Source: Pyropia yezoensis (taxonomy: Eukaryota > Rhodophyta > Bangiophyceae > Bangiales > Bangiaceae). From it: DNA of 64,000 nt. This document shows, one piece after another, positions 50,473 to 61,800 of the stretch. How positions within the stretch are numbered: the first letter of the stretch is position 1; each line of letters starts with the position of its first letter. Under the pieces are notes generated by a model. The model had not been told where the DNA came from, did no database searches, and saw only the letters and a program-made list of their open reading frames with translations. Location of the stretch: positions 3,416,590 to 3,480,589 of the forward strand of contig CM020619.1 of the NCBI GenBank assembly GCA_009829735.1. Reading direction: 5' to 3'. Position numbers and translations under genes: made by a program.

Positions 50473-50904
50473 GCACGGGTGGGGGGGGGGTGGGGTGGAG
50501 GAGGGCCGGGAGCGTCACCGATGGACCGCGGACGGGTCGCGAACGACCTGTGGTCTTTGGCGGTGTTCCTCTCGCTCCCGCAGTATTTTTGTTGTACAGC
50601 TGATGTATCTACACGCTACAACAAGCGTTTTGGACTTGGCTGTTTTCCCATCGTCAAGCTGCGAGTGTACACCGGTACACCTCCGGACCACCATGTGTAT
50701 CTATGCGCTTTCAGCGAAGTGGGTTCAGTGAGGGTGTCACAGCGGACGAGTGTGACGGCAACGGCGACGGTGGTGGCGGTTCTCTTTCGGCCTTTCGCCC
50801 GCCCGTGGCGGCAGAGACAACTCCGCCGCCGCGCGCGCGCGGAAGTTGACCGGGTCCCTGTCCAACTTTGACCACCACCTGAACAAAATTGGAAAACAGC
50901 CCTA
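50473..50904. other. Convergent intergenic region
   Basis: 432 bp between the stops of the desaturase (+) and transporter (-) genes. It contains TTGTACAGCTGATG at about 50593 and a near palindrome GTGTACACCGGTACACC at about 50667, possible 3'-end signals for both genes. Confidence 0.5.
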
Positions 50905-52863
50905 TTATTGGTGTGAGCGCCAGCCCGCCGAGAAGTCGCGGATGGTCGAGAAGGCCCCCGCTCCGCCACCCGCGTCGGCCACCCCCGCCGGGATGGTTGT
51001 CGGGGGCGACAGCTCGAGCGCCGGCAGCACCGGCAGCGCCGCGTCATGGTACCACCGCTCGTCGTCCCTCCAGTAGAGCATCGGCCACTCAGCGTCACTG
51101 CCCAGCTGCATCGACAGGCTGGCCGCCTTGGCTGCCCCCTCGCCGTTACCCGCCTCGACTTCGCCATCGCCGTCGCCGTCGCCGTCGCCACCGCCATTGC
51201 CGCGGACGCAGCCGCGGTGGCGGTTGCCGCCAGGCGCGCCGCGCGCCGCGTTGGTGGCGGCGGCGGGCCCGTGCGTGCCGTCGCCCTCCCTCCACCCCGG
51301 CCGGCGGTTGCGGGCAAACGCGTAGCTCCACAGCACGTTGGCATTCGTCGCGACACCCTTGGCGCGCTCCAGCGGCGGGAACTCCCCCACCGCGAGCGCC
51401 GCGAGCGCGGCGGCCACATTCACCGCGGCGCACAGCGCCATGACCTCACGAAAGCCTTCAGACCACCGGGCGGAGAGAAAGGTGGCGAGGACTGCGCCAA
51501 CCAGGTTGCCGGTGACCGTCGCCGCCAGCCGCGCGCCAAACGTCGTGGCCCGCAGCGACGGGTGGACGAGCGCGCCGGCGCCGACGAGGGAAAAAAAGCT
51601 GTGAGCGCCAATGGGAATGCCCTGCAGGGTGAAAAGGGTGAACGCCACCGCAGGGGTGCTTGTGATGGACAGGCCGACGAAGAGGCCGCCGCCGAGCAAC
51701 AAGGCCAACGGCCACAGCCACCGCGATGCGCGGGCGCCGATTGCCAGGGCCGCCTTGGGCGCCAGCCCATCAATGAGGATGCCAATGATGAGATTCAAGC
51801 CGGCTACCATGCCCGTCCACTGCACCACCCTGGACGTGCCCGCCCGCTCTTTGAAGATGACGGTGCTGTAGTAGGGCGCCGTAATGGCCGCCAGCTGCCC
51901 ATAAGAGACACCGTAGAAAAAGCACGCCACATAGAGCTTGTGGACACCCGTCGGCGTCTTGAACAGTGCCTTACTCTGGTCCTCCAGCACCTTGCCGATC
52001 ACCGATGGTGGCGGCGGCGGTGGCGGCGCGCCCGGCAGCGGCGGCGCGCCCGGCGGGGGTGGCTCAATGGCCGGCGGCCGGCGGATGAGGCCTGCGCTGG
52101 TCGCGAGCGTCAGGACCCCCACGATGCACGCGATGAGCAGGAACCACATGGGCAGGTCGCGGCCCGCAAACGAGTAGATGGAGCCAATGCCCGCGGCGAG
52201 GCCGACCCGCGTCCACACGTAGAAAAAAGACAGAGACGCGTCGCGGCGGGCGGGAAACCCCGCCGCGTCGCCATGGAGGCTCGTCTCGATGAGCGTCGGC
52301 ACCGACGGGGAGGACAGAGTGAGCGCTCGATAGAGGCCGCCAAGGGTCGCCACCGCCGTGTAGTGGCCGGGCAGGTGCCGGCGGCCCGCCTCGCCCGGCG
52401 CCGTACCAACGACGATGGCCACGGCGGCGGCGGCGAGGAGGGCGATGAGGTTGAACGCCAGCGTCAGCGGCTTGCGGCCGCCGAGCTTGATGTCCGACAC
52501 CGCCGCTGCGAGCGGCGCGATGAGCAGTGACGCGGCGGCGCCGGCGGCGAGGGCGCCGAGGCCCATAAACCAGCCGCCGCCCATGTTCCGCACCACGTTG
52601 GCAAAGTGGACGTAAAAGATGGCGTCGACCGCGCCCGCGCCGAGCGCAAAGACGGAGGGCAGCACCAGGCGGCCAAGGCGTGGCCGCGTGGGGAGGGGGG
52701 GGGCGGCCACGGGGGGGGACGCCGCTACGAGCGCGCCGCCGCTGTTGCGGAGCAGGAGGACCGGCGACGCTTCCGGGCCATGGGGGGCGCCCAGCGCGAC
52801 CGGGTGGAGAGGGAGTATAAGGGGGGTGGGCACTCCAGAGGTGGCGTCGACAAGGGGGGTCAT
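50905..52863 (-). CDS. 12-TM major facilitator superfamily transporter
   Basis: The start chosen is the ATG at 52863 (MTPLVDATSG), giving 652 aa; the open frame continues upstream to 53172, but that part is Pro-rich leader-like. Twelve hydrophobic segments are visible, six before a Pro-rich cytosolic loop (PPPPGAPPLPG) and six after. The loop after TM2 has the MFS-type signature AAAVSDIKLGGRKPL. The layout and loop are reminiscent of SLC45/GPH-type sugar transporters, but substrate is not determinable. The tail is odd: a Gly/Asp repeat (GGGDGDGDGDGEVEAG) and then ~70 residues with Trp-rich MLYWRDDERWYHD. It is convergent with the desaturase. Confidence 0.85.
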   Translation of the reverse strand: MTPLVDATSGVPTPLILPLHPVALGAPHGPEASPVLLLRNSGGALVAASPPVAAPPLPTRPRLGRLVLPSVFALGAGAVDAIFYVHFANVVRNMGGGWFMGLGALAAGAAASLLIAPLAAAVSDIKLGGRKPLTLAFNLIALLAAAAVAIVVGTAPGEAGRRHLPGHYTAVATLGGLYRALTLSSPSVPTLIETSLHGDAAGFPARRDASLSFFYVWTRVGLAAGIGSIYSFAGRDLPMWFLLIACIVGVLTLATSAGLIRRPPAIEPPPPGAPPLPGAPPPPPPPSVIGKVLEDQSKALFKTPTGVHKLYVACFFYGVSYGQLAAITAPYYSTVIFKERAGTSRVVQWTGMVAGLNLIIGILIDGLAPKAALAIGARASRWLWPLALLLGGGLFVGLSITSTPAVAFTLFTLQGIPIGAHSFFSLVGAGALVHPSLRATTFGARLAATVTGNLVGAVLATFLSARWSEGFREVMALCAAVNVAAALAALAVGEFPPLERAKGVATNANVLWSYAFARNRRPGWREGDGTHGPAAATNAARGAPGGNRHRGCVRGNGGGDGDGDGDGEVEAGNGEGAAKAASLSMQLGSDAEWPMLYWRDDERWYHDAALPVLPALELSPPTTIPAGVADAGGGAGAFSTIRDFSAGWRSHQ

Positions 52864-54455
52864 GGGAGGGGGTAGGGGTGGGGGCGGGGGGAGGAGCGGC
52901 TGCTGAGTGGGTGGGGGGTGGGTGCCGTCGGGTAGCAGAGGGCAGGGTGGTGCGTACGGAGGTAGTAGTGCTATGCGGAAATGGAACGCACCGGGCTCTC
53001 GCCCATCCTCCCCCACATAGCAATACCTCTCTTGCGTTTGATAGGTGGAAGTGAGGTCGCTCGGTTTGCTTACCTGCCCTGCAAACCCGTAACCACGCCG
53101 TCTCGGCCGATGCCCACATGCACCCCGCCTTGCAAGGCGAGGTGCCCAAGCTTGGGTCCTCGCCGCTGCCACCCAACGCCCTTTGCTCGAGGGCGCCTCA
53201 GCCGCCGGCCTGCATTCCCAATCTCATCTGCCACCTCACGGCCGTCTCGGCCACGCCGCCGCTCACCACAGGGCGCACTGCCAGCCATCCTGCTCCCCGC
53301 CCGGAGCGGCAGACACGCCGCCGCCGCTGCCCCCGCCCGGCGCCACGGCGCGTCAACACGGCCGGCGCCACCTGTCTAGCCGCCACCAACCGCGCAGCCC
53401 CTAGTCCTCGCCGCGAGTCCAGCCGGCTCCCCCGTCGGCCCGGCCAGTGCAGCTAGCGCCAGGAGGACGGCGGTGCACGCAGCGCCAGGAGGACGACGAA
53501 GGGAGTCGCCCCCGGCGGCGCAGCACACGCCCGGTAGCCGCGGACACCAGACCGCCGCCAAGCCATGCCCCAGCGAAAGTTTGCACTCACCTTGTCGGGC
53601 GCTTGACACGGAAGTGGAAGACTTAGTGAATGATGTGATATACCCTGAACTTGCACGGCACATGTAATCCTACTTAATTATAAGAGGTTAGTTGGGTCAA
53701 ATTCGGAAGAAGATTCTGTCATTAAGTTGTGTACTCATTTACGAGGCTTTGTTATACTTACTAATACTGACACATGCTGTATGATTAATGCCACGGTCGG
53801 TTCCTACGTAGGTGTGATTAATCTATGCTTTGATCTATGATTAAAAAAAAAACATGCATGCATTAGGTGCACCCCTGACAACCAGGCTTCTCACCGGCGG
53901 CCCCGCGCGCCCTGCATCGTGCCGCCTTCCAGCCAGGCGTCAGCCTTTCTCGCGCCCTCCTAGCGCAACCAACTGGCTGTCGCTGGGCACCGCCACCGTG
54001 GCGGCGGGAGTGGTGGTCGTACCAGCAGTGGGGAGATATGTAGGCAACAGCAGCAGGAATCCAGCAAGTGCTCAGCGTTCCCCTCCCCACCACTGGTAGC
54101 ACCCCCCACAGCACCACTCGACATAGCCGCTGACACGTCCATCGCCGCTGGCGCGCGGCTGGTCGTCACTGCCGCCCCGCCGAGGCAGACTGCCATGGCC
54201 GCGGCCTCGCCAACGACGCTGCCGTCTGGCACAGCAGGCCGGGCGGTTGGTGCGGTGCGCTTGGCATACATGGCCTGCTTCCCCGCGTGGCCCCCAAACA
54301 ATACACCCCCGCACTGCCCTGGCAATGGACAAGGGAGAGACGAACTGTTGATCACAGGAAACCGCGGCCGCCCCCCCCTTTCGCAAAGAAAAACAGCAAA
54401 ATGGTTCATCAAGGGAGCGCTCGCTGCCGGCGGCGGGGCAGGGAGGGGGGTCCGA
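52864..54455. other. Intergenic, no gene recognised
   Basis: It holds the 5' flank of the transporter gene. 53625-53870 is a conspicuous AT-rich island (ends TGATTAAAAAAAAAACATGCATGCATT). The remaining frames on both strands are GC shadows. Confidence 0.55.
53625..53870. other. AT-rich island in GC-rich DNA
   Basis: About 245 bp with many TTA/AAT words and an A10 tract, sharply bounded by GC-rich sequence. No inverted ends were found. Confidence 0.7.
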
Positions 54456-55295
54456 TTAGACTGCCCCCACCCGCTCCCACGTGGCGTCCCCCCACGCCTT
54501 GTCCCGCGGCGCCTCCACCAGCCGGTACCCCGCGGCGGCCATGTAGGGCACCCAGTCGTGGTCAAAGTCATTGGAAACGCCGGCGGGGAGGTGGTAGAGG
54601 ACGCCCTCGGGGTTGCCTCGAAACACCTCGGCCCGCACCCGCCGCGCCCGCCGGAGGGACCCGCCCGCGCCGCGGACAATGACAAAGTCATAGCCCTGGG
54701 CGTCGGTCTGGAGTACCGGCACGTCCACATCCGGCGGGAGGGCGTCGAGCAGCGCCCGCAGGGACAGGACCGGGGTGTGTACAAACGGGGTGACGGGGCG
54801 GCCCGCCGCGGCGTCCAGTGCGGCCCACTTGGCGGCGTCTCTCGCGGGCGCCAGGGAGGAGGACATGCCCAGCTCATTGTACACGCGGAGGGAGGTGAAG
54901 CCAGCCGCTGCCTCCCCCGCCAATGCCGCCGCAATGACAAAGAAGCGGCCGGGGAAGCGCGGGGCGACGGTGCGGGTCAGCTCGGCCGCCACTGCCGGCT
55001 GCGCCTCAACGGCCAGCACCGCTGTGTCAGCCTCCCCGTCGGGGGGGAGGAGGGGCGACAGGTTGGGCCCCACCTGCAGGTGCACCTTGCGGATGGCGGG
55101 CGGGAGGGAGAGGTGGGCGTCGGCGCCGCCGGTGGGCGACGGCGCACGCAGGCGCCGGTTGCTGCTCAGGGACGCTCGCAAGGCACCGTGGCGGCCCAGC
55201 ATCACGCCGAGGAGTACGAGGGCGGCTGCGCCGACGAACGCCGCCGCCAGCCGCAGCGTGGTGCCCAGACGGGCGTCCGTTGCGCCGCTGAGCAT
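54456..55295 (-). CDS. FkbM-family methyltransferase with N-terminal membrane anchor
   Basis: 279 aa from ATG 55295. One hydrophobic helix (about residues 13-35, LRLAAAFVGAAALVLLGVML) after a short cytosolic N-terminus gives type II topology, as in Golgi enzymes. The rest matches the FkbM methyltransferase fold: an SAM-site-like strand with acidic end (AVLAVEAQPAVAAEL) and the signature VPVLQTDAQGYDFVIVRGA, equivalent to the family's 'lKiDvqG.E..vl.Ga'. FkbM enzymes O-methylate sugars and other hydroxyls; substrate unknown. An algal cell-wall glycan is possible but unproven. The usual N-terminal SAM motif I (DxGAxxG) is weak here (HLQVGPNLS). Confidence 0.8.
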   Translation of the reverse strand: MLSGATDARLGTTLRLAAAFVGAAALVLLGVMLGRHGALRASLSSNRRLRAPSPTGGADAHLSLPPAIRKVHLQVGPNLSPLLPPDGEADTAVLAVEAQPAVAAELTRTVAPRFPGRFFVIAAALAGEAAAGFTSLRVYNELGMSSSLAPARDAAKWAALDAAAGRPVTPFVHTPVLSLRALLDALPPDVDVPVLQTDAQGYDFVIVRGAGGSLRRARRVRAEVFRGNPEGVLYHLPAGVSNDFDHDWVPYMAAAGYRLVEAPRDKAWGDATWERVGAV

Positions 55296-55395
55296 GGCGC
55301 GTCGGCTCTCGTGGGAGAGGGAGGGCGAGGGGAATAGAGGGGGTTACCGAGGGGGCACTGAGGGGGGTCGGACGGCGGTACCATCTACCTGTGTA

Positions 55396-55618
55396 GACGG
55401 TACGTGAAGGTGATGCAAATCGCTGTCTGGACCAATGGATCCCTCACCTCACGTCCCTTCAACATCCACTTTTTACAGGAAGCACAGTACTGTGCTTCCT
55501 GTAACGGTGTGCTTCCTGTAACAGTACTGTGCTTCCTGTAAAAAGTGGATGTTGAAGGGACGTGAGGTGAGGGATCCATTGGTTCAGACAGCGAATTTCG
55601 TCACCTTCACGTACCGTC
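55396..55618. repeat. Second long foldback (about 223 bp)
   Basis: Arms of about 97 bp (55396-55491 and 55522-55618) are inverted copies with a handful of mismatches, separated by a 30-bp loop containing TGCTTCCTGTAA repeats. Part of the arm (CAACATCCATTTTTTACAGG) recurs once more at 55618-55640. Confidence 0.92.
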
Positions 55619-55640
55619 AACATCCATTTTTTACAGGAAG

Positions 55641-55958
55641 CACTACAGCCGCCACAAGAGAGTTGCCGCAACTGGCAATGGCTGCGACCACCCGCAGACC
55701 TCGAACCCCACCGACGCGGCCGCTGACCACCAGCACACCGTGCGCCAAGGCCGTCTGCCGCCACCACCAAGATGTTTTTTGGTTCGCTAAAATGTGACAT
55801 ATTTTCGCCGGATAGAAGGCAATATTGAGCGCTCCTCGGCGGTATTCAAGAAGTGGGTATTCAAAGAAAGTCTTTGGTCGTGCAATGTTCATGGGCTCTT
55901 TCAAGTTGCTGGTCAGAAAGTTCGATCTATTGCGGTTCGCCCTCTGTTGTCCTTTATA
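55641..55958. other. Short intergenic stretch
   Basis: Between the foldback and the MITE. Falling GC; no gene seen. Confidence 0.5.
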
Positions 55959-56388
55959 TTGCAGTGCCCCGAATTTTGTCTCATGGGGACAACAACAAGA
56001 ACAAACCAATGGCATGCCTCAGATGACGCACCTATGACCAATGACTGCTCCGCGTTGTGGTGCAAACAGTGCGATCTGAGATTTTCTTGAGATTTCTGGT
56101 CGCATCGAAGGGGGAAGAGGCCCAGTTGCGACCTCTCTCACCGTTGTTGAGTGGATCACGCCGAGATAGAGGGAAAGCGGTCCAGATCGCCAGAGAGAAC
56201 TACAGTGTTCTGACCAACCAGCGTTCGGTACAAGATTCGCTGTAACTGCAGCCAATATTATCCTTCTCCAGGTCACAGTGCCACAGCACGCTATCGGTCG
56301 GCTCTCAGCTACCAGCACGCGATTGGCTCATGGTCTGTTGTGGCGCTGTTGCTGTTGTCGCCATGAGACAAAATTCAGGGAACTGCAA
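55959..56388. mobile_element. TA-flanked MITE (family A, copy 2), 430 bp
   Basis: TIRs begin TTGCAGTGCCCCGAATTTTG on the left and, on the minus strand, TTGCAGTTCCCTGAATTTTG on the right, and continue through TCTCATGG.GACAACA. TA flanks at 55957-55958 and 56389-56390. Internal words are shared with the copy at 14132-14593 but overall divergence is large, so the two are old or belong to subfamilies. Confidence 0.8.
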
Positions 56389-56427
56389 TACCTGGGTTAA
56401 GATAGGGACACGGTCAACTTCCCATTA

Positions 56428-57171
56428 TGGTGCTTTTCTAAAAAATGGCCACATCGGTGTGGAATGCAACCTTTGACGGGACCTCGACACCGCCCCTGGA
56501 TGGTCTTCCAGGCGTGTCACACGTCCGCCAGACTTTCGGGGAGCTCGATTGTGTTGGTAAGTAGTGCTGGTTGTGGGGGTCACGTGCTCGGCGATGGCCA
56601 GTTTGCGGGCTTCCGGGGACCACTGCGCAAACCGTGTCACAGGTTGCCGTGGGTTGCTGTGGACCTGTGAAATGGGCGAGGTGGTTCCAGTCTGGTGTGC
56701 TAATGCGGGCCTCGGGTTGTTAACTATGTGGCCTCACGACCCCCTCAGGCCTTCATGGTTATTGGCCGTTTTAATCTCAGAGGCGGACCCAAGTCGTTCC
56801 GTGAAACCAGGCCGGGTCTTCCAGTCCGGGTTGCGGCCTGCGAGTGCTGGTTGCGGACGCTTCCGGCAACCTGCGAAAACGTGTCGAGCATGCGATTGGT
56901 CAATGTAATCACGAGGCTTGTCTTGCAACGTGTGCTGATTTGATTGCTCAGCATGCGTGGGCAGATGGCCCAAATGACGTGCCCAACCGTCACATTCTCT
57001 GGAGGTACATGCATCTCAGCCTGTGGCCGGTGCGATCTGCGCGCTCCGTGCCCTACTATTGGCTGCACGTAATGTGGACCAGTCCCGCGATCAAGTGGGC
57101 CAGATACTGTTGCTGTTTGCATCGAAGGTTGCGTTCCCACACCGAGGTGGCCATTTTTGGGAAAAGCACCA
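56428..57171. mobile_element. TA-flanked TIR element (family B), 744 bp
   Basis: TIRs of about 46 bp: left TGGTGCTTTTCTAAAAAATGG, right on the minus strand TGGTGCTTTTCCCAAAAATGG, both followed by CCAC.TCGGTGTGG and GCAACCTT. TA flanks at 56426-56427 and 57172-57173. It lies 38 bp from the family A MITE. Inside, a short minus frame (56425-56640) reads TRFAQWSPEARKLAIAEHV; no transposase is recognised. Confidence 0.8.
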
Positions 57172-57173
57172 TA

Positions 57174-58850
57174 GACGATGGAATGTATCCAGCTGAATGG
57201 CTGATTTCTTGTTACCCTCTCTTGATCTTGATCTTGACTTGGGGAGAACAGCATATTGAGCCATTTAGGCGGCCAAGTCGTGTGCGCTCCCGCCCGTTAC
57301 AGTATACACGATGTGATCTCACAGTCGTACCGTGGTAATGAAAGTTTTGTTCTGTAAAGGAGAGGCTCTATTCAGAGACTTACGTACATCCCGTACTTTC
57401 GTTTGCCCCGACATGGTCGTGTGGTGTCATGACCAGAGGTGTGACTCAAATCACTTTCCTCTCAGGATAGATATGATTTAAATCAACCGTATGAGGCGAT
57501 TGTTCAGATTTAAATCACGACACCCCGGTTTTAAAGCAACAAGGTGTTTTTGATTGCATCAAGTACCGTCGTTCGACCCAGCTGACCAGAGCTCACCTCA
57601 CCCTCGCCGAGCAGGCGACAAACAGACACGGGCTGGCAGCTGGGGAGAGGCGTGAAGCAGCGCCGGCCAGTCTGAGCGCTGAAGTCGTGGTACCACCTAG
57701 GAGCAACTCCGCTGCGAGTGCATACACGATGCGACCGGATCCAAACAGCGAAGTGCGACGTGCGATGCACGTGGTCCCGCAGGCACGGCATGGCACGTGC
57801 CGCGGGGACAGCACTTGTGCCGTGAAAACAGACAGGGTCGTCCTTGAGCACAGGTTCAGAATAGGCGTGCTGGCGCCCACATGGCGAGCACAGGTGTCCG
57901 CATGCAAGCACCTGAGTTACAGTCTGTAGACGGCAGCCACCGTCGTTGCCCACGCGAGCATGATCCCACAGGTTCTCGCAACCTCTTCCCATCCCGACGG
58001 ACTCCCGAAGTTGCATTTTCATATCAAGTGACCATCACATACGTATGTTACGTTGCATTTCCCGTCATGAGGCATGTGATTTAAATTAAAGCACCCTTGA
58101 TTTTAATGGTGTAAATTATTCAAATCAAGGTGATTTAAATCAAAATAAAACCACCGTGCATTTCTGTTCGTGATGCTCTTGCCCCCTCCTCCCGTCAAAT
58201 GCCATGTCACTTAAATCAGAACACCATTGATTTCAGTTATTTCAATTATTTAAATGAAAGGGACTTAAATAAAATAAAATCACTGTGCATCTGGTTATGA
58301 CGCTCCTCCCCCCGCGCAGTGAGCCAAACACCGTATTCCTCCTTTTTTGTGCACTTCGGTGCGGATCGATGTTGCGCGACCGCTCTAGGCATCCCATGAT
58401 GCATGTGAAGGCCGATTTCGTCGTAGAGAATATGCTCAGGCATGCCTACGAGCTGGGGGTATAGTTCATTGTACAATTTTCTCTACCATGACGACGAGCA
58501 GGTTGTTAACTGGAGAATGATGTATATGACGTGCTAGTCGATAAGGTTCAGAGAACCGGCAAGAAAAACTGCATCCGCAGCTTGTAGGAAAAGTGTGAGT
58601 ACGCTGTAAAAGTGAAAACCTCTCTTGACCCGTGACTCAAACTTCGGCTGAGATTTTCACATGCGCTCTGTTTTGAATTTGCACCGCACGTCACGGGGAA
58701 GTATGCTGTTCGAATGCGAGTGTCGCAAGAGTTGACGCATATCGGTGGTCAACTGACCATCTTTACGTACGTTTTCCGCACATCACGCCAGGAGTCCGTC
58801 CTCCACACGTTCTGGCGGTCGCCTGAATGCGAGTGATTCATATGATGACG
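57174..58850. other. AT-rich region without genes
   Basis: Palindromic GATTTAAATC-type words recur at 57475-57485, 57508-57518, 58078-58088, 58131-58141 and, altered, at 58204-58217. No coding signal. Confidence 0.7.
58076..58289. repeat. Imperfect direct duplication with TTTAAAT palindromes
   Basis: A block of about 88 bp (58076-58165) beginning TGATTTAAATTAAAGCACC and ending with ACCGTGCAT recurs in diverged form at 58203-58289 (TCACTTAAATCAGAACACC ... ACTGTGCAT). Confidence 0.75.
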
Positions 58851-61800
58851 CCCGCAGTGGAAATCTAGGTCTTATTTGAAGCCCCCTCGCGGCGAGATAG
58901 CGGGGTTTGAAAGCCCCGCAGTCCAAGGTCCCCGGTAGTACACAGGGGAAATGCTAATAGGTACTGCGCCGTCATGTTCAAGACCGCCGTGCCGTCAGCA
59001 TCAGCCCGCTGCCGCGGAAATATGTCTGGTAGGGTCGTAGTTGTGGTGTCAACTGGTAAGCAAGGGACCGTACGGCCAAAAAGTTTACACTGAGACTGTC
59101 TTCTGGACTTCGCCCTCTGTTTACCTATGCAAAACGACATGAAATTAAAGAGCAAGATGGATTAAGCCATTCATTGTCATACGCCACACCAGATTGCAAT
59201 GTTCTTCTGGACGGCACAGCTGGAACAGATCACCCTCTTCAACTTTTGCTCAGGAAGATGCAAACACTTACATCTTGGTCGTCCGAATCGCGGAACGGAG
59301 CAGAGGGAAAGCATACAGCACCCAGCGATGAGTGCGCCGATGTATGGCGTAAAGTTCTTGACCGTGCTCATGAATCGCACTGACTGTACTGACTTCGTTG
59401 ACTGTGCTACTTGTCTGCGGCGCATCGTACACTGGATTACTACTCACACCAAAAAAGGCCGAGCTTTTCGTAAAGCCATGGTCACGAGCAATGGCTACGA
59501 TAGTCTTCCGAACAGTTCTGACAACTTCGTGACAATATGCAGAAGGATCTCTCAACATCGACTTTGTAATCGTGAATTTGCAGTCATACTACTTCTCGAA
59601 GGACAGCCTCTGGTGTGGAAATGTAAGAGCCGCCAACCGGAGAAAAGGATGGCCTGAGCCGCTGCAAGGCAGGGAGCGCTCCTCCTTTCCTCACACGCAA
59701 GCCCAATCGTGAACGGGCCCTTACCCATTATTATGCTCTCAGGAAATGCTCACTCCAGTCTGCTTGTCGTATCGAGGGCCGTCTCCAGCAAGGGCGGCTC
59801 CTAAGTTTCAGGGATCACGTAGAACAGTCCGTAAGCACACATGCCTCCTGCTTGAACCAAAAAGAGATCGACTTTCGATTCTAGAACCCTTCATGAAAGG
59901 TTCTAACTACCTTTCAAACGCGGCATGAGTTCCGCTGATGTCCTATTCTATTTTTCGCTTTGAAAAGTGGAGGGACAAACCACAGACGGTTCCCGCTGTG
60001 CGGTTCAATAAACCCTGCACTTTTTCACATGAATTGTTCGTGAGCGAATACAGCATAAGGCTGCGCATCGCGCCCCAGTCTTTGTCCGGGCGCGGGGCGA
60101 AGGCGCCAAGAGGCACGTTTCCAGCGCCCGCGAAACCGGAGATCGCGCCCTTAGAGCGCCCCTGTGTCCCTCAACAAACTAGTTTTAGGAACATCATTTG
60201 GAGCGATAGTCCCTCTAATGTATTTCAGTGGTACTTCTGCTCCGCCGCTTGCGGCTCCTGGTTGCGATCTGATCCCCCACAGACCCCTATGAAATGAAAA
60301 ATGGCGCCGAAGGAACGCCGTCCAATAGCGCCTTGGGCGCTTTTTGTGGTCCACAGGCCTAGCGCGGGAAGTGCAAAAAGATCAGAGAAAAAACAACAAG
60401 CCACAGCATCGATGCGCGGCGAGCACACGCTCTCGTTAGGATCAAGTCCGCCTTCTGCAGCTTCTTTCAGCGCGATCATCGACAAGGTGTTGCGTCCTTT
60501 CCTGACAGTTGCACAGCGTGTTAATTGCAAGAGTTGCAACAGTCGCATGGACCAGATCCATGTTAACTTTTCCGAAGTCATAGATATCCACCGCGAAAGA
60601 TCATTTCCACAAACAGAATTCAGGTGGTTGAGGAGCCTAAAAGGGTGCTGAAGCGGACTGCGCGGTTTGATCTCGATAAATTGAGAAGAAGTACGACGCG
60701 AAGCTACTAATCTCACGTCAACTTTGCGGGAATTCGTTCAGAAGCGATTGAAGATGAGCAGTCGCAGTCTTTCGCGACTGTTGTTTTCTGAAGTCTTTTC
60801 TGCTGTACAAAACCCGGAGGGACCATGATGTTTTCTGTTCTGCCCCTGAGCCTCTAAATGGAAGAGGGTGCTGCAAAGTCGAGTTCTTGTTGGACAATAC
60901 CCGTCCAGAAGTCAGCACCTGAGGCTGAAAGAGCAACCTGGGACCCCTTGGTCGATTTAATAATGAATTGCGATCTGAAAGTAGGGCGTCCGAAAGAAGC
61001 GAACTTAGTTGACTGTTTCAATCCGTCAGGACCCTGTCTAGTCATTGATGCAACGTTGGGCCACTTCTTACTCTTGCGCGATTTGATTGGCCGTGCGCCT
61101 CGCCCTGTCGTCGCTTCTGTTTCGTCTTCCAACTTTCGGCTCAGATTAGCCGACGAACACTTGTCCTAGGAGCCCCCCTCAAATCCTGTCAGGCCCAGTC
61201 GAAACGGCCACTGGTGAGCGCACCTCGGACACAGAACGCGTACAAGGAGCTCTGTCATAGCTCGGAGGCATCCATGCGCTCTGAGGTCTCGTGGAGAGCA
61301 CACTTTTGGGAGCAAAAAAACTCAGACTAAACTGAAGCAATAAGAGTGGCAAATAAACCTTGTGCTGCACGGATAACACTGTGCTCTCAAAAATCGTTCT
61401 TGTGCACTTCCAGACAAAATTGTTTTCACCGAATGCGGAAAAACGGTATGTCATAGCTCTTGGAACCAACAGGTCCTGTTAACCAGCGATTCGTTCCAGC
61501 GCGGAAGTTGCGTGCAAAGGTTAGAAAAAGATCTAAGCGCGAACACGACGTGTCGTGGTCTTGGTTTTTCTTGTTTGGCCCTCAAGACAGTCGCGTTGCC
61601 CTCACATGCTAACACGGACCTAAACATACGTCTCGTCCGGGACGAGCACCTCTTCTAATTTGTCGCTTGCACGAAGCCTCAGCCAGCTGCGTGACGGCCA
61701 CCCGGCGAAGGCGGATTGCATCAAAGTAGGAGCGTCCTGAGGGCCTGTTAATTGGGCGCTGCAGATGTCGCTCTAATCGATATGAATCGCCCGTTGCGCA

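Noticed and set aside
51046-52530. 494-aa plus-strand ORF
   Set aside because: Antisense shadow of the MFS transporter.
54195-55337. 380-aa plus-strand ORF
   Set aside because: Antisense shadow of the FkbM methyltransferase; Arg/Gly-rich.
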